DNA of 64,000 nt from the NCBI RefSeq assembly GCF_900167945.1, contig NZ_FUZA01000001.1, positions 868,001 to 932,000 on the forward strand, in the 5' to 3' direction. The notes beneath the pieces were generated by a model that saw only the letters and a list, made by a program, of their open reading frames with translations, made no database searches and was not told the DNA's origin. The stretch is from Dyadobacter psychrophilus. GTDB taxonomy: Bacteria > Bacteroidota > Bacteroidia > Cytophagales > Spirosomataceae. Positions 51,249-60,400 of this stretch are shown one piece after another (position 1 is the first letter of the stretch; every line of letters starts with the position of its first letter). The position numbers and the translations under genes are program-made.

Positions 51249-53933
51249 GTGTCGAAAAAATACATTATTGCTATCCTGCTTGCTGCTGTCCTTGCGGCAG
51301 CAGGATATTTTCTGTTCCAATATTCACGGGGTTCTGCTGCTGCGTGGAAATTCATCCCGTCCAGCGCCCTCGTAGTCATTACCAGCGAGCACCTTCAGGA
51401 TTCTCTTTATGTAGCCACGGATGCGAACCTGGATGTAAAAAGGCTGCCCTTACTGGACGTCGCGAGTGACAATTTATCGCTCCTGAATCTTTTCACCAAA
51501 GACCAGAAAAGATTAAACAACTTCCTCAAAAACAAAGCATTATCCTACTCGTATCACCCGCGGACCAGTACAGAATGGGGTGTTATTGTGTATATTCCTA
51601 TTGCCAACGAGGAAGAAGCAAAATGGCTGAGCACGCCGCAAAACCCTAACATTCGCGCACTACATCATAACTTTCAGGATCACCGGATCACAGACATCAT
51701 TGACGCCAATTCCCGTCCACTTTTCTCCTATCTCATTGAGGACCACTATCTGATCGTTAGTTATTATGGAGATTTGATTGAAGATGCGGTACGGGCATCG
51801 TCTATTAACATTGAATCGTTCCGGCTGAAATCCAACTTTTCCCGAATTAATGACTCCGATTATGGAACGAGCATTTATTTACGGAATGACGCATGGAAAT
51901 CGGTCATTTCAGGTGATAATATCAACAGCAACTTTTACGAATTTGGCCGTAATTTTCCCAATTTTCAGGATTTCCACATTGAGGAAACAAAAGTAAAAGG
52001 CAGCCTTTCCTTAAAATCAACGGGGACAAGCGCCCCTGATTATTACCTCACAGACATTGTTAAGGATATCCCGGGAGCGCCATTTGTCGGTCATAAGCAC
52101 ATTTCGCAGCAGACTTCCTTTCTTTACCGTTCAGCGGTGGTTGACCGGGCAGCATTTCAAAAGGAGTTTCAGCAGTGGCACAAAAAATACAAGTCAGAAG
52201 CCTGGAATAAGCTCAATTATTACATCGGAAAAGAAAGCAATCAGCTGATTGATAATCTCGGTGCAGAATTGATTTTATGTCAATTGGAAGAAAACAACAG
52301 CATTAGCGACGGCAAAATTCTTCTGGCCGAATTTTCTAATTATGAAAAATTACGCCCTGTGCTGCAAAAATTGTCGCGATTGGCCAATGAAGAAACCAAT
52401 GTTTCCATTGACCAATATCAGGGTTATGACATTTATTCTGTCCCCATTCCTGAGCTCCCAACGGGGCTTTACGGGCCTATGTTTTCGGGTTTTCCTCGCA
52501 GTTACATTACGTACATTGCACCATATCTGGTGATCAGCAACAATTCTCAGGTTTTGCAAAATTACATTGTTGATTACGAAAACCAGATCACCTGGAAGCA
52601 GTCGCCGGAGTATGACAGCGTGCTTATTTCCGCGAAATCGGAGGCGCAACTTTCCCTCATTGTCAATTTGCGGAAAGCGCAAACGCGTGCCGGAAACGGA
52701 GGGATCAAGAAATATACCGATCTCGTTTCCAAAATGGAATCGCTTGTATTTCAATGTAAATACGAAGACGGTGACGCCTTTCCGGAAATTACGCTTATTC
52801 CCAAAAAACGACAGACTGCCAGCAAAGTGCTGAACCGCACATTCCTGAACATTGACATTGAATGGCCGGATATTTACGATACGGAACTGGCCGCATTACA
52901 AAATCCAATCGACGGAAGTTCTGAAATTCTTTTGACTGATAAACAGAATAACCTACTCAGGACCAATAATTTACGAGAAGGAAAAACGGAAACCATCGCG
53001 AAGCTCAATGGTCCTATTATAACCTCCGCTTATAAAGTCGATTTCCTGAACATTGGCAGGCAGCAACGCATATTCGCGACAAAAAGCACTGTTTATGCGT
53101 TGGACGAAGACGATTCTACAACTGTGACAACATTTACGGGTTCTTTGCCATCCGGACAGGACATTGCGGCGTTGTATGCCATCGATGGCGGGGATGATGG
53201 CAGTAACCGGTTCATCGTCAAAAACACTGCGGAAGAGCTCTTTCTGTGGGAAAGTGTGACCAGGCCTATTCGACGCCTCAATCATTCAGTACAATTCGAG
53301 AACATTCAAAGCCCCGTTGTTGCATTGAACCAGATCGGGAACCGTGGTTTTATCGTTACTCAGAAAAATGGTAAAATATTCCTGCTGAAAGAAAACGGGA
53401 CCGTCCGCCAGGGCTTTCCAGTCGACATCCTTACTCGGACTGAAAGTGCATTTACCTGGACCCAGGATCCTGCAACAGGCCAGCCGGAGCTTGTGGGCGT
53501 AAGCGTTTCGGGAGAGCTGATCCGCATCAGCCTGGATGGAAAGATTACCTCGCGGAAGCAATTATTAAGACCTGAACCCGGTTCCAAATTCAAGACATTA
53601 TTTGACCGCAATTCCCTGGACTGGATCCTGATCAGATCATTGAATTCCAAAACAGCCATTATTACCAAGGATGGAAAAGATCTTTTTGAGATAAAAGACA
53701 TTTTACCCAACTCGATTATCCAATATCACTTCTTCGGCGTTGACAACCGTTTTATCACCATTAAGTCGGGAAGTTACACGACGGTTTTCGATATGACGGG
53801 TAAGAGATTGGGCGACAAGGCGATTCCTTCGGAAATGCCCGTTCAGCTCACTTATCAACCCGGATACTATAAATTGCTTATATTCAGCCGGTCCGAGAAA
53901 AAGATTCAGGTTTGGTCCGTTAAGCTTCGTTAA
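51249..53933 (+). CDS. Large membrane-anchored protein of unknown function, DUF3352-like with beta-rich C-terminus
   Basis: 894 residues starting at GTG 51249. A single N-terminal hydrophobic segment (IIAILLAAVLAAAGYFLFQY, about 5-24) makes an uncleaved anchor with the bulk outside the membrane. Residues about 35-520 resemble DUF3352-like bacterial proteins (IPSSALVVITSEHLQDSLY). Residues about 540-890 are a beta-propeller-like repeat region with short motifs such as DKQNNLLRTNN, KSTVYALDEDD, KNGKIFLLKENG and SVSGELIRISLDGKI. I do not recognise a defined function. The spacing of 11 bp before it and 5 bp after it suggests co-transcription with the GT2 and SGNH-like genes. Confidence 0.65.
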   Translation: MSKKYIIAILLAAVLAAAGYFLFQYSRGSAAAWKFIPSSALVVITSEHLQDSLYVATDANLDVKRLPLLDVASDNLSLLNLFTKDQKRLNNFLKNKALSYSYHPRTSTEWGVIVYIPIANEEEAKWLSTPQNPNIRALHHNFQDHRITDIIDANSRPLFSYLIEDHYLIVSYYGDLIEDAVRASSINIESFRLKSNFSRINDSDYGTSIYLRNDAWKSVISGDNINSNFYEFGRNFPNFQDFHIEETKVKGSLSLKSTGTSAPDYYLTDIVKDIPGAPFVGHKHISQQTSFLYRSAVVDRAAFQKEFQQWHKKYKSEAWNKLNYYIGKESNQLIDNLGAELILCQLEENNSISDGKILLAEFSNYEKLRPVLQKLSRLANEETNVSIDQYQGYDIYSVPIPELPTGLYGPMFSGFPRSYITYIAPYLVISNNSQVLQNYIVDYENQITWKQSPEYDSVLISAKSEAQLSLIVNLRKAQTRAGNGGIKKYTDLVSKMESLVFQCKYEDGDAFPEITLIPKKRQTASKVLNRTFLNIDIEWPDIYDTELAALQNPIDGSSEILLTDKQNNLLRTNNLREGKTETIAKLNGPIITSAYKVDFLNIGRQQRIFATKSTVYALDEDDSTTVTTFTGSLPSGQDIAALYAIDGGDDGSNRFIVKNTAEELFLWESVTRPIRRLNHSVQFENIQSPVVALNQIGNRGFIVTQKNGKIFLLKENGTVRQGFPVDILTRTESAFTWTQDPATGQPELVGVSVSGELIRISLDGKITSRKQLLRPEPGSKFKTLFDRNSLDWILIRSLNSKTAIITKDGKDLFEIKDILPNSIIQYHFFGVDNRFITIKSGSYTTVFDMTGKRLGDKAIPSEMPVQLTYQPGYYKLLIFSRSEKKIQVWSVKLR

Positions 53934-53938
53934 AAAGT

Positions 53939-54967
53939 ATGAAGTTTTTAAAATACACGATTTTAGTTTTAGGATGCATTATTTGGGCTTGCGGGCTCAA
54001 TCCTACCTTGTTAGGTATGGTCGGAAAATATGGATTGATCCGGGATGGCTATCAGTACGGCGATCTTTACCGCATGGCTAACCTTTCTGCATTTAAGGAT
54101 CCACGAAAAGAATGCCCGGATTACACGCCGCCATCCCGACAAAATACTTCTCAAAAAGTCCATTTATACATTATCGGCGATAGCTTTACGGAAGCCCAGC
54201 GCGTTGGTAAAAGTGATTTTAACGTTGCCGGTTATACATATGTAAAGTGGTCGGATATGCTGCATATAAAACTGGACACCTCAGCGACCAACATTCTGCT
54301 GCTCGAATCTGTGGAAAGACATTTCCGGCAACATCTGGCGACACCTGTTTCGTTGCTTTTGCCGGATTCAGCCACTTTCGTCCAAAAAGTGGTTGATCCT
54401 AAATTCATGCACAAATTGGATGATGCATTCAACGGAAAGCAGGCACAGGATAGGTTTGAGGCGCTTTTATTTCAAAATGAAGCGTTTTTGAAAGTGAAAG
54501 AATGGAAAGCCGATTTCACTTACCATCTGTTTCATCGCGTCAATACAAGCGTTACACTGGTTGATAACGACCGGAGCGTGGTCTCTTATATGGATACGGA
54601 CACACCTAATGTGACCTCTTCCTTCTCAAAAATCCGCCAATCCGAGCTTGATTCGCTTGTTATGAATTTACAGCTTACCAAAGATTCGGCACTGGCAATG
54701 GGCTTTGATCTGGTGGCCTTGTCGATCATTCCTAACAAAGTGTCTGTTGTGCAGCCCGATTACGATGCCTATAATCAGTTGATTGAGCACATTTACCAAC
54801 ATCCCAAATTGCCTGTTCCTTACATTGACGTTCTTTCTGATTTTAGAAAAATGGGAACGGCTTCTTACTTAAAGGGCGATTCTCATTGGACCTGCGAAGG
54901 GCAAAACTTGTGGCTTAACAAAGTCAATACATTGATTAACAGCTTCGTTGATCAGGAAAATATTTAA
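53939..54967 (+). CDS. SGNH/AlgX-like secreted protein, possible sugar O-acetyltransferase or esterase
   Basis: 342 residues with a hydrophobic N-terminus (YTILVLGCIIWACGLNP, lipoprotein-like Cys within it or a signal anchor). Two SGNH/DHHW-type blocks are visible: LYIIGDSFTEAQRV (block I, GDSxT) near residue 80, and YLKGDSHWTCEGQNLW (Asp-Ser-His-Trp, as in AlgX/AlgJ) near 310. These supply a Ser-Asp-His set. AlgX/AlgJ-like proteins acetylate alginate in the periplasm. Next to an OafA-like acyltransferase and glycosyltransferases, acetyl transfer to the glycan is a reasonable inference, but hydrolase activity is possible. Confidence 0.72.
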   Translation: MKFLKYTILVLGCIIWACGLNPTLLGMVGKYGLIRDGYQYGDLYRMANLSAFKDPRKECPDYTPPSRQNTSQKVHLYIIGDSFTEAQRVGKSDFNVAGYTYVKWSDMLHIKLDTSATNILLLESVERHFRQHLATPVSLLLPDSATFVQKVVDPKFMHKLDDAFNGKQAQDRFEALLFQNEAFLKVKEWKADFTYHLFHRVNTSVTLVDNDRSVVSYMDTDTPNVTSSFSKIRQSELDSLVMNLQLTKDSALAMGFDLVALSIIPNKVSVVQPDYDAYNQLIEHIYQHPKLPVPYIDVLSDFRKMGTASYLKGDSHWTCEGQNLWLNKVNTLINSFVDQENI

Positions 54968-55049
54968 TTGAACTGCCTGCTTATCTGCCGGGATTTCCTA
55001 CATTTAAGTGATTTACAATGTCGGATATTCGCTTTTCAGATTTGACTGT

Positions 55050-56207
55050 ATGAATTATTATCAATCGTTTGGCATGCAATGCATAGCCTGCAGGTTTAGC
55101 AATGTCCTTTTTGCAGCCATTATTCTGCTCGGTTCTATTTCAGTTAAAGCTCAGAAAAGCGAGCTGAAACCCGGTTTTGATAAAGAAGAATATCTAGAAC
55201 AATTGCGGATACACGTCCTTTTATATGACACAGCGAGAAGAGATCCGGCTAAGCCAAAATCCGCAATCACCAAGCCGCAGCAATTTAAACAAGCCTATGA
55301 GTCGCCTATAATGGGTTTGGACAACAAATGGGCCTTATGGACTCACAAAACGCGCCCTGTCGCTGCGATCAATGTCAGGGGAACAACCGTTGAACCTGTG
55401 GGCTGGCTGGAAAATTTCTATGCGGCGATGGTTCCCGCAATAGGCGAATTGAAGCTTACCAATGCATATACTTTTCAATATCATCTGGCAGACAATCCAC
55501 AGGCCGCTGTTCACGTGGGTTGGCTTGTGGGCATGGCATTTCTGGCAAAGGACATTGTCCCGAAAATTGATTCCTGCTACAAATCGGGCATTAAAGAGTT
55601 TCTTATCATGGGTCATAGCCAGGGCGGGGCGATTGTTTATTTGCTCACTTCGCATCTTTATCAATTACAAAAAGACAAAAAGCTGCCCAGTGACATTCGT
55701 TTTAAAACTTACGCCAGCGCCAGTCCGAAAACGGGCAACACTTACTATGGTTATGAATACGAAAGCCTTATTGATGGCGGCTGGGGTTATAATGTTGTGA
55801 ATGCCGCGGACTGGATCCCTGAATTGCCCTTTTCAGTACAAACGTTGGCGGATTTTAATGAGACGAACCCTTTCAAAAACATCGATCCGGTCATAAACAA
55901 ACAAAAACTACTGACACGGGTCGCATTGCGGCATGCTTACAAGCAAATGAAGAAGCCGAGTGAGAAAGCGCAGCGCAACTATCAAAAATATCTGGGCAAT
56001 TACGCGTCCAAATCAATCATCAAGGTGCTTCCTGATTTTCAGCCGCCGGTTTATTTCAAAAGTAACAATTACGTCCGGATCGGTCCCACGATTGCATTAA
56101 TTCCGGATGCAGAATATTATAAGCTCTTTCCAAATTCGGATACACAAGTTTTTATTCATCATTTGCAAGATCCATATTTGTATTTAATTCAGAAATACAA
56201 ACATTAA
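55050..56207 (+). CDS. Secreted lipase, class 3 alpha/beta hydrolase
   Basis: 385 residues from the ATG at 55050; a GTG at 55008 would add 14 residues before the signal peptide. A hydrophobic stretch, LFAAIILLGSISVKAQ, serves as signal. The nucleophile elbow is IMGHSQGGAIVYLLTSHL (Ser in GHSQG). NVVNAADWIPELPF supplies a candidate Asp, and HAY or FIHH near the C-terminus a His. The strand AINVRGTT precedes them. It matches the class 3 lipase type and would act on lipids or esters in the periplasm or outside the cell. It begins 82 bp after the SGNH-like gene and may belong to the same block. Confidence 0.85.
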   Translation: MNYYQSFGMQCIACRFSNVLFAAIILLGSISVKAQKSELKPGFDKEEYLEQLRIHVLLYDTARRDPAKPKSAITKPQQFKQAYESPIMGLDNKWALWTHKTRPVAAINVRGTTVEPVGWLENFYAAMVPAIGELKLTNAYTFQYHLADNPQAAVHVGWLVGMAFLAKDIVPKIDSCYKSGIKEFLIMGHSQGGAIVYLLTSHLYQLQKDKKLPSDIRFKTYASASPKTGNTYYGYEYESLIDGGWGYNVVNAADWIPELPFSVQTLADFNETNPFKNIDPVINKQKLLTRVALRHAYKQMKKPSEKAQRNYQKYLGNYASKSIIKVLPDFQPPVYFKSNNYVRIGPTIALIPDAEYYKLFPNSDTQVFIHHLQDPYLYLIQKYKH

Positions 56208-56228
56208 ATTCAACGATTCACCTACTCA

Positions 56229-57959
56229 ATGCGCATATTTTTACTCTCGGTCCTTCTCCTTTTTACATTATTAGCCAGCGCCCAGTACACTACCCGTTTT
56301 GAAAGCAGTGGCGGCAAGCAAACGCCGACTTATGAAGAAGGAATTGCTTTTTACAAGCTGCTGGCAAAAGACTTCCCGCAAATTCAAATCACCGAAAAAG
56401 GGCTTACAGACAGCGGACATCCATTGCATCTGGTTTTGTATTCGAAAAGCAGGACATTTGATATAAAGAAATTAAAATCACAACAAAAAGCCTTTCTGCT
56501 GGTCAATAACGCTATTCATCCCGGCGAGTCTGACGGCGTTGACGCTTCCATGATGCTTCTTCGCGACATTGCCGTGAACCCTGAAAAGTTTCCGGAACTG
56601 GACAATGTCATTATAGCTGTAATTCCTTTTTATAACATTGGGGGCGCATTAAATAGAAATAGCACAACCCGAACAAATCAAGCCGGGCCGGAAGAATATG
56701 GTTTCCGTGGAAATGCCAGAAATTATGACCTTAACAGGGACTTTATCAAAAGCGACACAAGAAATGCACGCAGCTTTGCAGCCATTTTTCACGAACTTGA
56801 TCCCGACCTCTTTGCCGATACACATGTAAGTAACGGCGCTGATTATCAATATGTCATGACATTGGACTATGCACAGAAAGACAAGTTGGGTGGAAAACTG
56901 GGCTATTTCAATGATAAGGTTTTCCTGCCCTACATGTACAAGCATTTGAAGGAATCGGGATTTGAAGCCACACCTTATGTCAATTCATGGGGCCAGACAC
57001 CTGATAAAGGTTTTGTCCAGTTTCCGGACTGGCCGCGCTATTCAACGGGTTACGCTGCATTGTTTCACACCATCGGGGTCATGACGGAGACACATATGTT
57101 GAAGCCTTACGACAAACGCGTTGCTTCAACTTACGCTTATTTGCTTGGTAACATTAAGTTTTTAGCAAGAAACAGAAAGGAGCTTCTCAAACTTCGGAAA
57201 GACACTAAGGAAGCGGTGAAAAAGCAGGAGAAATTTGCTGTTTCCTGGGAGGTTAATAAAGTCAAGAACACGCAAATCGAATTTAAAGGTTATGAGCCTG
57301 AATACGTTACCAGTAAAGTGAGCGGTGCCCAGAGACTTCATTATAACCGCTCTAAACCATTTACAAAAAAGATTCCGTTCTACGATAACTATTCACCCGT
57401 AGACGAGGTTACCAAGCCAGTGGCCTACATTATCCCGCAAGGCTGGCACAATGTGATCGACTTGATGAAACTCAATGGCGTGGAAGTAAAGCAACTGGAA
57501 AAAGACACCCAAATGGTGGTGGAAACATATTATATAGAAAATCTGGAAACGCCGAAGCAGCCCTTTGAAGGACATTACTGGCACACAAGCGTGACGACAA
57601 AGACGGTTAAACAGCAAGTTACATTCCAAAAAGGCGATTGGTATATCCCTGTCAATCAATGGACTAACCGTTACATTGTCGAGACGCTTGAACCAAAAGG
57701 CGTTGATTCATTCTTCAAATGGAATTTCTTCGATACGATTTTGCAATCCAAGGAACATTATTCTGCCTATGTATTTGAAGACCTTGCGGCGGAAATGCTG
57801 GCCAAGGATGTAGCTTTAAGAATTAAGCTGGAAGATAAGCGCAAGAGTGATCCTGAATTTGCTAAAAACGGCAGCGCACAACTGGACTTCATTTATGACA
57901 ATTCGCCGTACCGCGAAAAGGAATATATGCGCTATCCAGTGTTTCGGTTGATGAAGTGA
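56229..57959 (+). CDS. M14-family zinc carboxypeptidase, secreted
   Basis: 576 residues with a signal peptide (IFLLSVLLLFTLLASAQ). Zinc ligands are visible: NAIHPGESDGVDASMMLLRDI (His and Glu, HxxE) near 98-101 and later LFADTHVSNGADYQYVM with the second His near 200. Substrate-binding FRGNARNYDLNRDFIKSDT lies between. The C-terminal 200 residues form a beta-rich extension. It is longer than classical carboxypeptidases (about 310) but typical of Bacteroidota M14 proteins. It trims peptides or peptidoglycan stems outside the cytoplasm, and the exact substrate is unknown. Confidence 0.9.
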   Translation: MRIFLLSVLLLFTLLASAQYTTRFESSGGKQTPTYEEGIAFYKLLAKDFPQIQITEKGLTDSGHPLHLVLYSKSRTFDIKKLKSQQKAFLLVNNAIHPGESDGVDASMMLLRDIAVNPEKFPELDNVIIAVIPFYNIGGALNRNSTTRTNQAGPEEYGFRGNARNYDLNRDFIKSDTRNARSFAAIFHELDPDLFADTHVSNGADYQYVMTLDYAQKDKLGGKLGYFNDKVFLPYMYKHLKESGFEATPYVNSWGQTPDKGFVQFPDWPRYSTGYAALFHTIGVMTETHMLKPYDKRVASTYAYLLGNIKFLARNRKELLKLRKDTKEAVKKQEKFAVSWEVNKVKNTQIEFKGYEPEYVTSKVSGAQRLHYNRSKPFTKKIPFYDNYSPVDEVTKPVAYIIPQGWHNVIDLMKLNGVEVKQLEKDTQMVVETYYIENLETPKQPFEGHYWHTSVTTKTVKQQVTFQKGDWYIPVNQWTNRYIVETLEPKGVDSFFKWNFFDTILQSKEHYSAYVFEDLAAEMLAKDVALRIKLEDKRKSDPEFAKNGSAQLDFIYDNSPYREKEYMRYPVFRLMK

Positions 57960-58032
57960 CAAAATCCGGACTGAACGATTAAAAAAATACTGCTGTTATA
58001 CGGGAGGCTTATAAGGCCTTTTATATTATTCA

Positions 58033-58064
58033 GGCTGTTTTTATATTAATATAAAGGAACAGCC
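58033..58064 (+). promoter_or_regulatory. Long 5' hairpin just before rhlE
   Basis: GGCTGTT (58033-58039) pairs with AACAGCC (58058-58064). Between them TTTATATTAATATAAA (58040-58055) is itself a perfect 16-bp palindrome, followed by a GG bulge. It ends 15 nt before the rhlE ATG. It may be a leader structure that affects helicase translation. A protein-binding dyad is the alternative. Only three Ts follow, so it is not a good terminator. Confidence 0.55.
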
Positions 58065-58079
58065 CTTTAAAAAAATCAA

Positions 58080-59222
58080 ATGACATTTCAAGATTTAAAG
58101 CTCATTGAGCCCATTGCTAAGGCCCTGCAAGAAGAAGGATACACAACCCCCACACCCATCCAGGCAAAAGCGATCCCTATTATTCTGGATCAAAAAGATT
58201 TACTAGGCTGCGCGCAGACAGGCACAGGAAAGACGGCAGCATTTGCAATTCCGATGCTGCAATTGCTTCATGATAACCCGGTTGGGAAATTTGAAAAAAG
58301 CCGCATCCGCGCTTTGATCCTCACACCTACACGCGAGTTAGCCATTCAAATTGGCGAAAGTTTTGCTGCTTACGGACGCCATACCGGCATTAAACATACA
58401 GTGGTTTTTGGTGGAGTTGGTCAGAAGCCGCAGACAGATGCGCTGCAACGCGGTGTGGACGTGCTCATCGCAACGCCGGGACGTTTATTAGATTTAATTA
58501 ATCAGGGATTTATAAAACTAAATCAGCTGGAATTCTTCGTTCTGGACGAAGCCGACCGTATGCTGGACATGGGTTTTGTGCATGATGTTAAGAAAGTGAT
58601 CAAATTGCTGCCTGCAAAGAGGCAATCGCTGTTCTTTTCTGCAACCATGCCCCCTGCCATCGTAACATTGGCAAACACAATCCTTCGCAATCCACTAAAA
58701 GTAGAAGTTACACCGGTCTCATCTACGGCCGACACGATTCGTCAGTCGGTATTTTTTGTAGATAAATCGGATAAAAATTCGCTGTTGCTGCACATTCTTA
58801 AAGACGAAACTATTGCCACTGCATTGGTTTTCACCCGTACCAAACACGGCGCGGATAAAGTAGTGAAGGTTTTGAGGAAAGCAGGTGTAAGCTCAGAAGC
58901 GATTCACGGGAATAAATCTCAGAACGCGCGCCAGAATGCTTTGAAAAACTTCAAAAGCCAGACTACCAGGGTTTTGGTGGCCACCGACATTGCTGCAAGA
59001 GGAATTGATGTAGATGATCTGACGCACGTTATTAATTACGAGATCCCCAATATCCCTGAAACGTACGTGCACCGAATTGGCCGTACAGGGCGTGCAGGAG
59101 CCAAAGGAACTGCATTTTCTTTCTGTGACCTGGATGAAAAAGCTTATTTGAAGGATATCCATAAACTGATTGCCAAGAACATCCCGGTTATAAACGACCA
59201 TCCCTACGCAACGGGCAGGTAA
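58080..59222 (+). CDS. rhlE: DEAD-box RNA helicase, RhlE-type
   Basis: 380 residues, with the minimal helicase core and almost no tail. Motifs in order: Q motif YTTPTPIQAKAIP, I AQTGTGKT, Ia PTRELAIQ, GG, Ib TPGR, II DEAD, III SATM, IV ALVFTRTKHGADKV, V ATDIAARGIDVDDL, VI HRIGRTGRAG. The short C-terminus distinguishes it from DeaD/CsdA (which have an RRM). It remodels RNA in ribosome assembly or mRNA decay. It has a structured leader hairpin upstream, and a rhodanese gene follows by one base. Confidence 0.95.
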   Translation: MTFQDLKLIEPIAKALQEEGYTTPTPIQAKAIPIILDQKDLLGCAQTGTGKTAAFAIPMLQLLHDNPVGKFEKSRIRALILTPTRELAIQIGESFAAYGRHTGIKHTVVFGGVGQKPQTDALQRGVDVLIATPGRLLDLINQGFIKLNQLEFFVLDEADRMLDMGFVHDVKKVIKLLPAKRQSLFFSATMPPAIVTLANTILRNPLKVEVTPVSSTADTIRQSVFFVDKSDKNSLLLHILKDETIATALVFTRTKHGADKVVKVLRKAGVSSEAIHGNKSQNARQNALKNFKSQTTRVLVATDIAARGIDVDDLTHVINYEIPNIPETYVHRIGRTGRAGAKGTAFSFCDLDEKAYLKDIHKLIAKNIPVINDHPYATGR

Positions 59223-59223
59223 A

Positions 59224-59529
59224 ATGACAAGGAATACTTACACGGACATTAACCTCAACGAGGCCAGACGATTAGGAGCGGAAGCTGACACCGTTTTAGT
59301 GGATGTGAGGGAAAACTGGGAATTTGAAGAATTTAATGAAGGGGGGATTAACATTCCTCTGGCCGAGATCCGCGAAAGAAGAGCGGATCTCGTTCCTTTT
59401 AATAGCATTATCGTGATTTGCACCAATGGTGTAAGGAGCAAAGTTGCAGCAATGGATTACTGTCGTGTGCCAGAATGGCTCGACAAGCGGATATTCCATG
59501 TTAAGGGAGGAATTATTGAATCTGAATAA
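59224..59529 (+). CDS. Rhodanese-domain protein
   Basis: 101 residues, a single rhodanese domain. VLVDVRENWEFEEFNEGGINIPLAEIRERRADL is the substrate-entry half and the active-site loop is VICTNGVRSKVAAM with the persulfide Cys (about residue 67). It probably transfers sulfur in the cytoplasm. It starts one base after the rhlE stop, so it is co-transcribed with the helicase. Confidence 0.9.
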   Translation: MTRNTYTDINLNEARRLGAEADTVLVDVRENWEFEEFNEGGINIPLAEIRERRADLVPFNSIIVICTNGVRSKVAAMDYCRVPEWLDKRIFHVKGGIIESE

Positions 59530-59545
59530 CCAGACTTACACAGTC

Positions 59546-60331
59546 TTAAAGACTTGGCAAGTCTAAGCTTCCTTCAAAAACCCTCAACGCCGGGCCGATC
59601 AGGTGAATGTTATCAAATCCAGCTGACGTTTCTTCAAAATCTACTTTCAAAGTTCCGCCGAGTGTTTCAATGGTAATAGGCCCCTCAAAGCCTTTGCGTA
59701 AATGTGCAGACAATGCGCAAGCGGTTACACCTGTTCCGCAAGAATAGGTCTCATCTTCAACGCCACGTTCATACGTTCTGACGCTCAAATGATTATCTTC
59801 GATCACTTCTACAAAATTGACATTCGTGCCACCTTTTGGGCCGTAAACTGAGCCGTACCGGATCTCGCTTCCTATATTATAGACGTCTGTTTCCGATACA
59901 TTATCCACGTAAGTGACATAATGAGGCGAACCTGTGTTCATAAAATCAAACTCCTGGTAACGCTCGACATCCTTGACAGGCGACATTTTCAAACTGATCA
60001 CCTCACCTGAAACGGTTGCCTCATGCAGACCGTCAACTGCAATAAAGGTTGTTGAATCGCTAAAAAGACCTAAATCATGCGCAAAACGCACAACACAACG
60101 CCCTCCGTTCCCGCACATGCTTCCCTCGCCCCCATCCGCATTGAAATAAACCATTCGAAAATCATAGCCCGGTTCGTTCTGTAGGAGAATCAGCCCATCC
60201 GAGCCAATGCCAAACCTGCGATGACAGATAGAAGCGATCAACTCTTTCGAAACCGGAAAGGACAGATCGCGGTTGTCAATCATTACAAAATCATTTCCCG
60301 TGCCCTGATATTTATAAAAAGCAATGTTCAT
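59546..60331 (-). CDS. dapF: Diaminopimelate epimerase
   Basis: 261 residues from ATG 60331. An upstream in-frame extension of 62 codons crosses the palindrome and the rplS terminator and is rejected. The two catalytic cysteines are in MCGNGGRCVVRFAHDLG and in SCGTGVTACALSAH. The N-terminal IAFYKYQGTGNDFVMIDNRD is standard. It converts LL- to meso-diaminopimelate for peptidoglycan and lysine, complementing dapA at 33-34 kb. It is downstream of rplS but separated by a terminator, so it should have its own promoter near the 60346 palindrome. Confidence 0.95.
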   Translation of the reverse strand: MNIAFYKYQGTGNDFVMIDNRDLSFPVSKELIASICHRRFGIGSDGLILLQNEPGYDFRMVYFNADGGEGSMCGNGGRCVVRFAHDLGLFSDSTTFIAVDGLHEATVSGEVISLKMSPVKDVERYQEFDFMNTGSPHYVTYVDNVSETDVYNIGSEIRYGSVYGPKGGTNVNFVEVIEDNHLSVRTYERGVEDETYSCGTGVTACALSAHLRKGFEGPITIETLGGTLKVDFEETSAGFDNIHLIGPALRVFEGSLDLPSL

Positions 60332-60345
60332 GTTATTGATATTTT

Positions 60346-60365
60346 CCGTCGGTTTAAACCGACGG
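60346..60365. repeat. 20-bp perfect palindrome upstream of dapF
   Basis: CCGTCGGTTTAAACCGACGG is self-complementary over its full 20 bp, 14 bp upstream of the dapF ATG. It lies between the rplS terminator and dapF. It resembles dispersed intergenic palindromic elements of other bacteria. It could also be an operator. It appears only once in this window. Confidence 0.6.
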
Positions 60366-60400
60366 GTATGGGGGCCATTTGAATCGGCCGCTATTGGAAA

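Noticed and set aside
57998..58020. Fifth copy of the satD palindrome upstream of rhlE
   Set aside because: TATAAGG and a CCTT-like segment are present but with no 6-nt spacer and imperfect arms. It looks like a chance AT-rich similarity.
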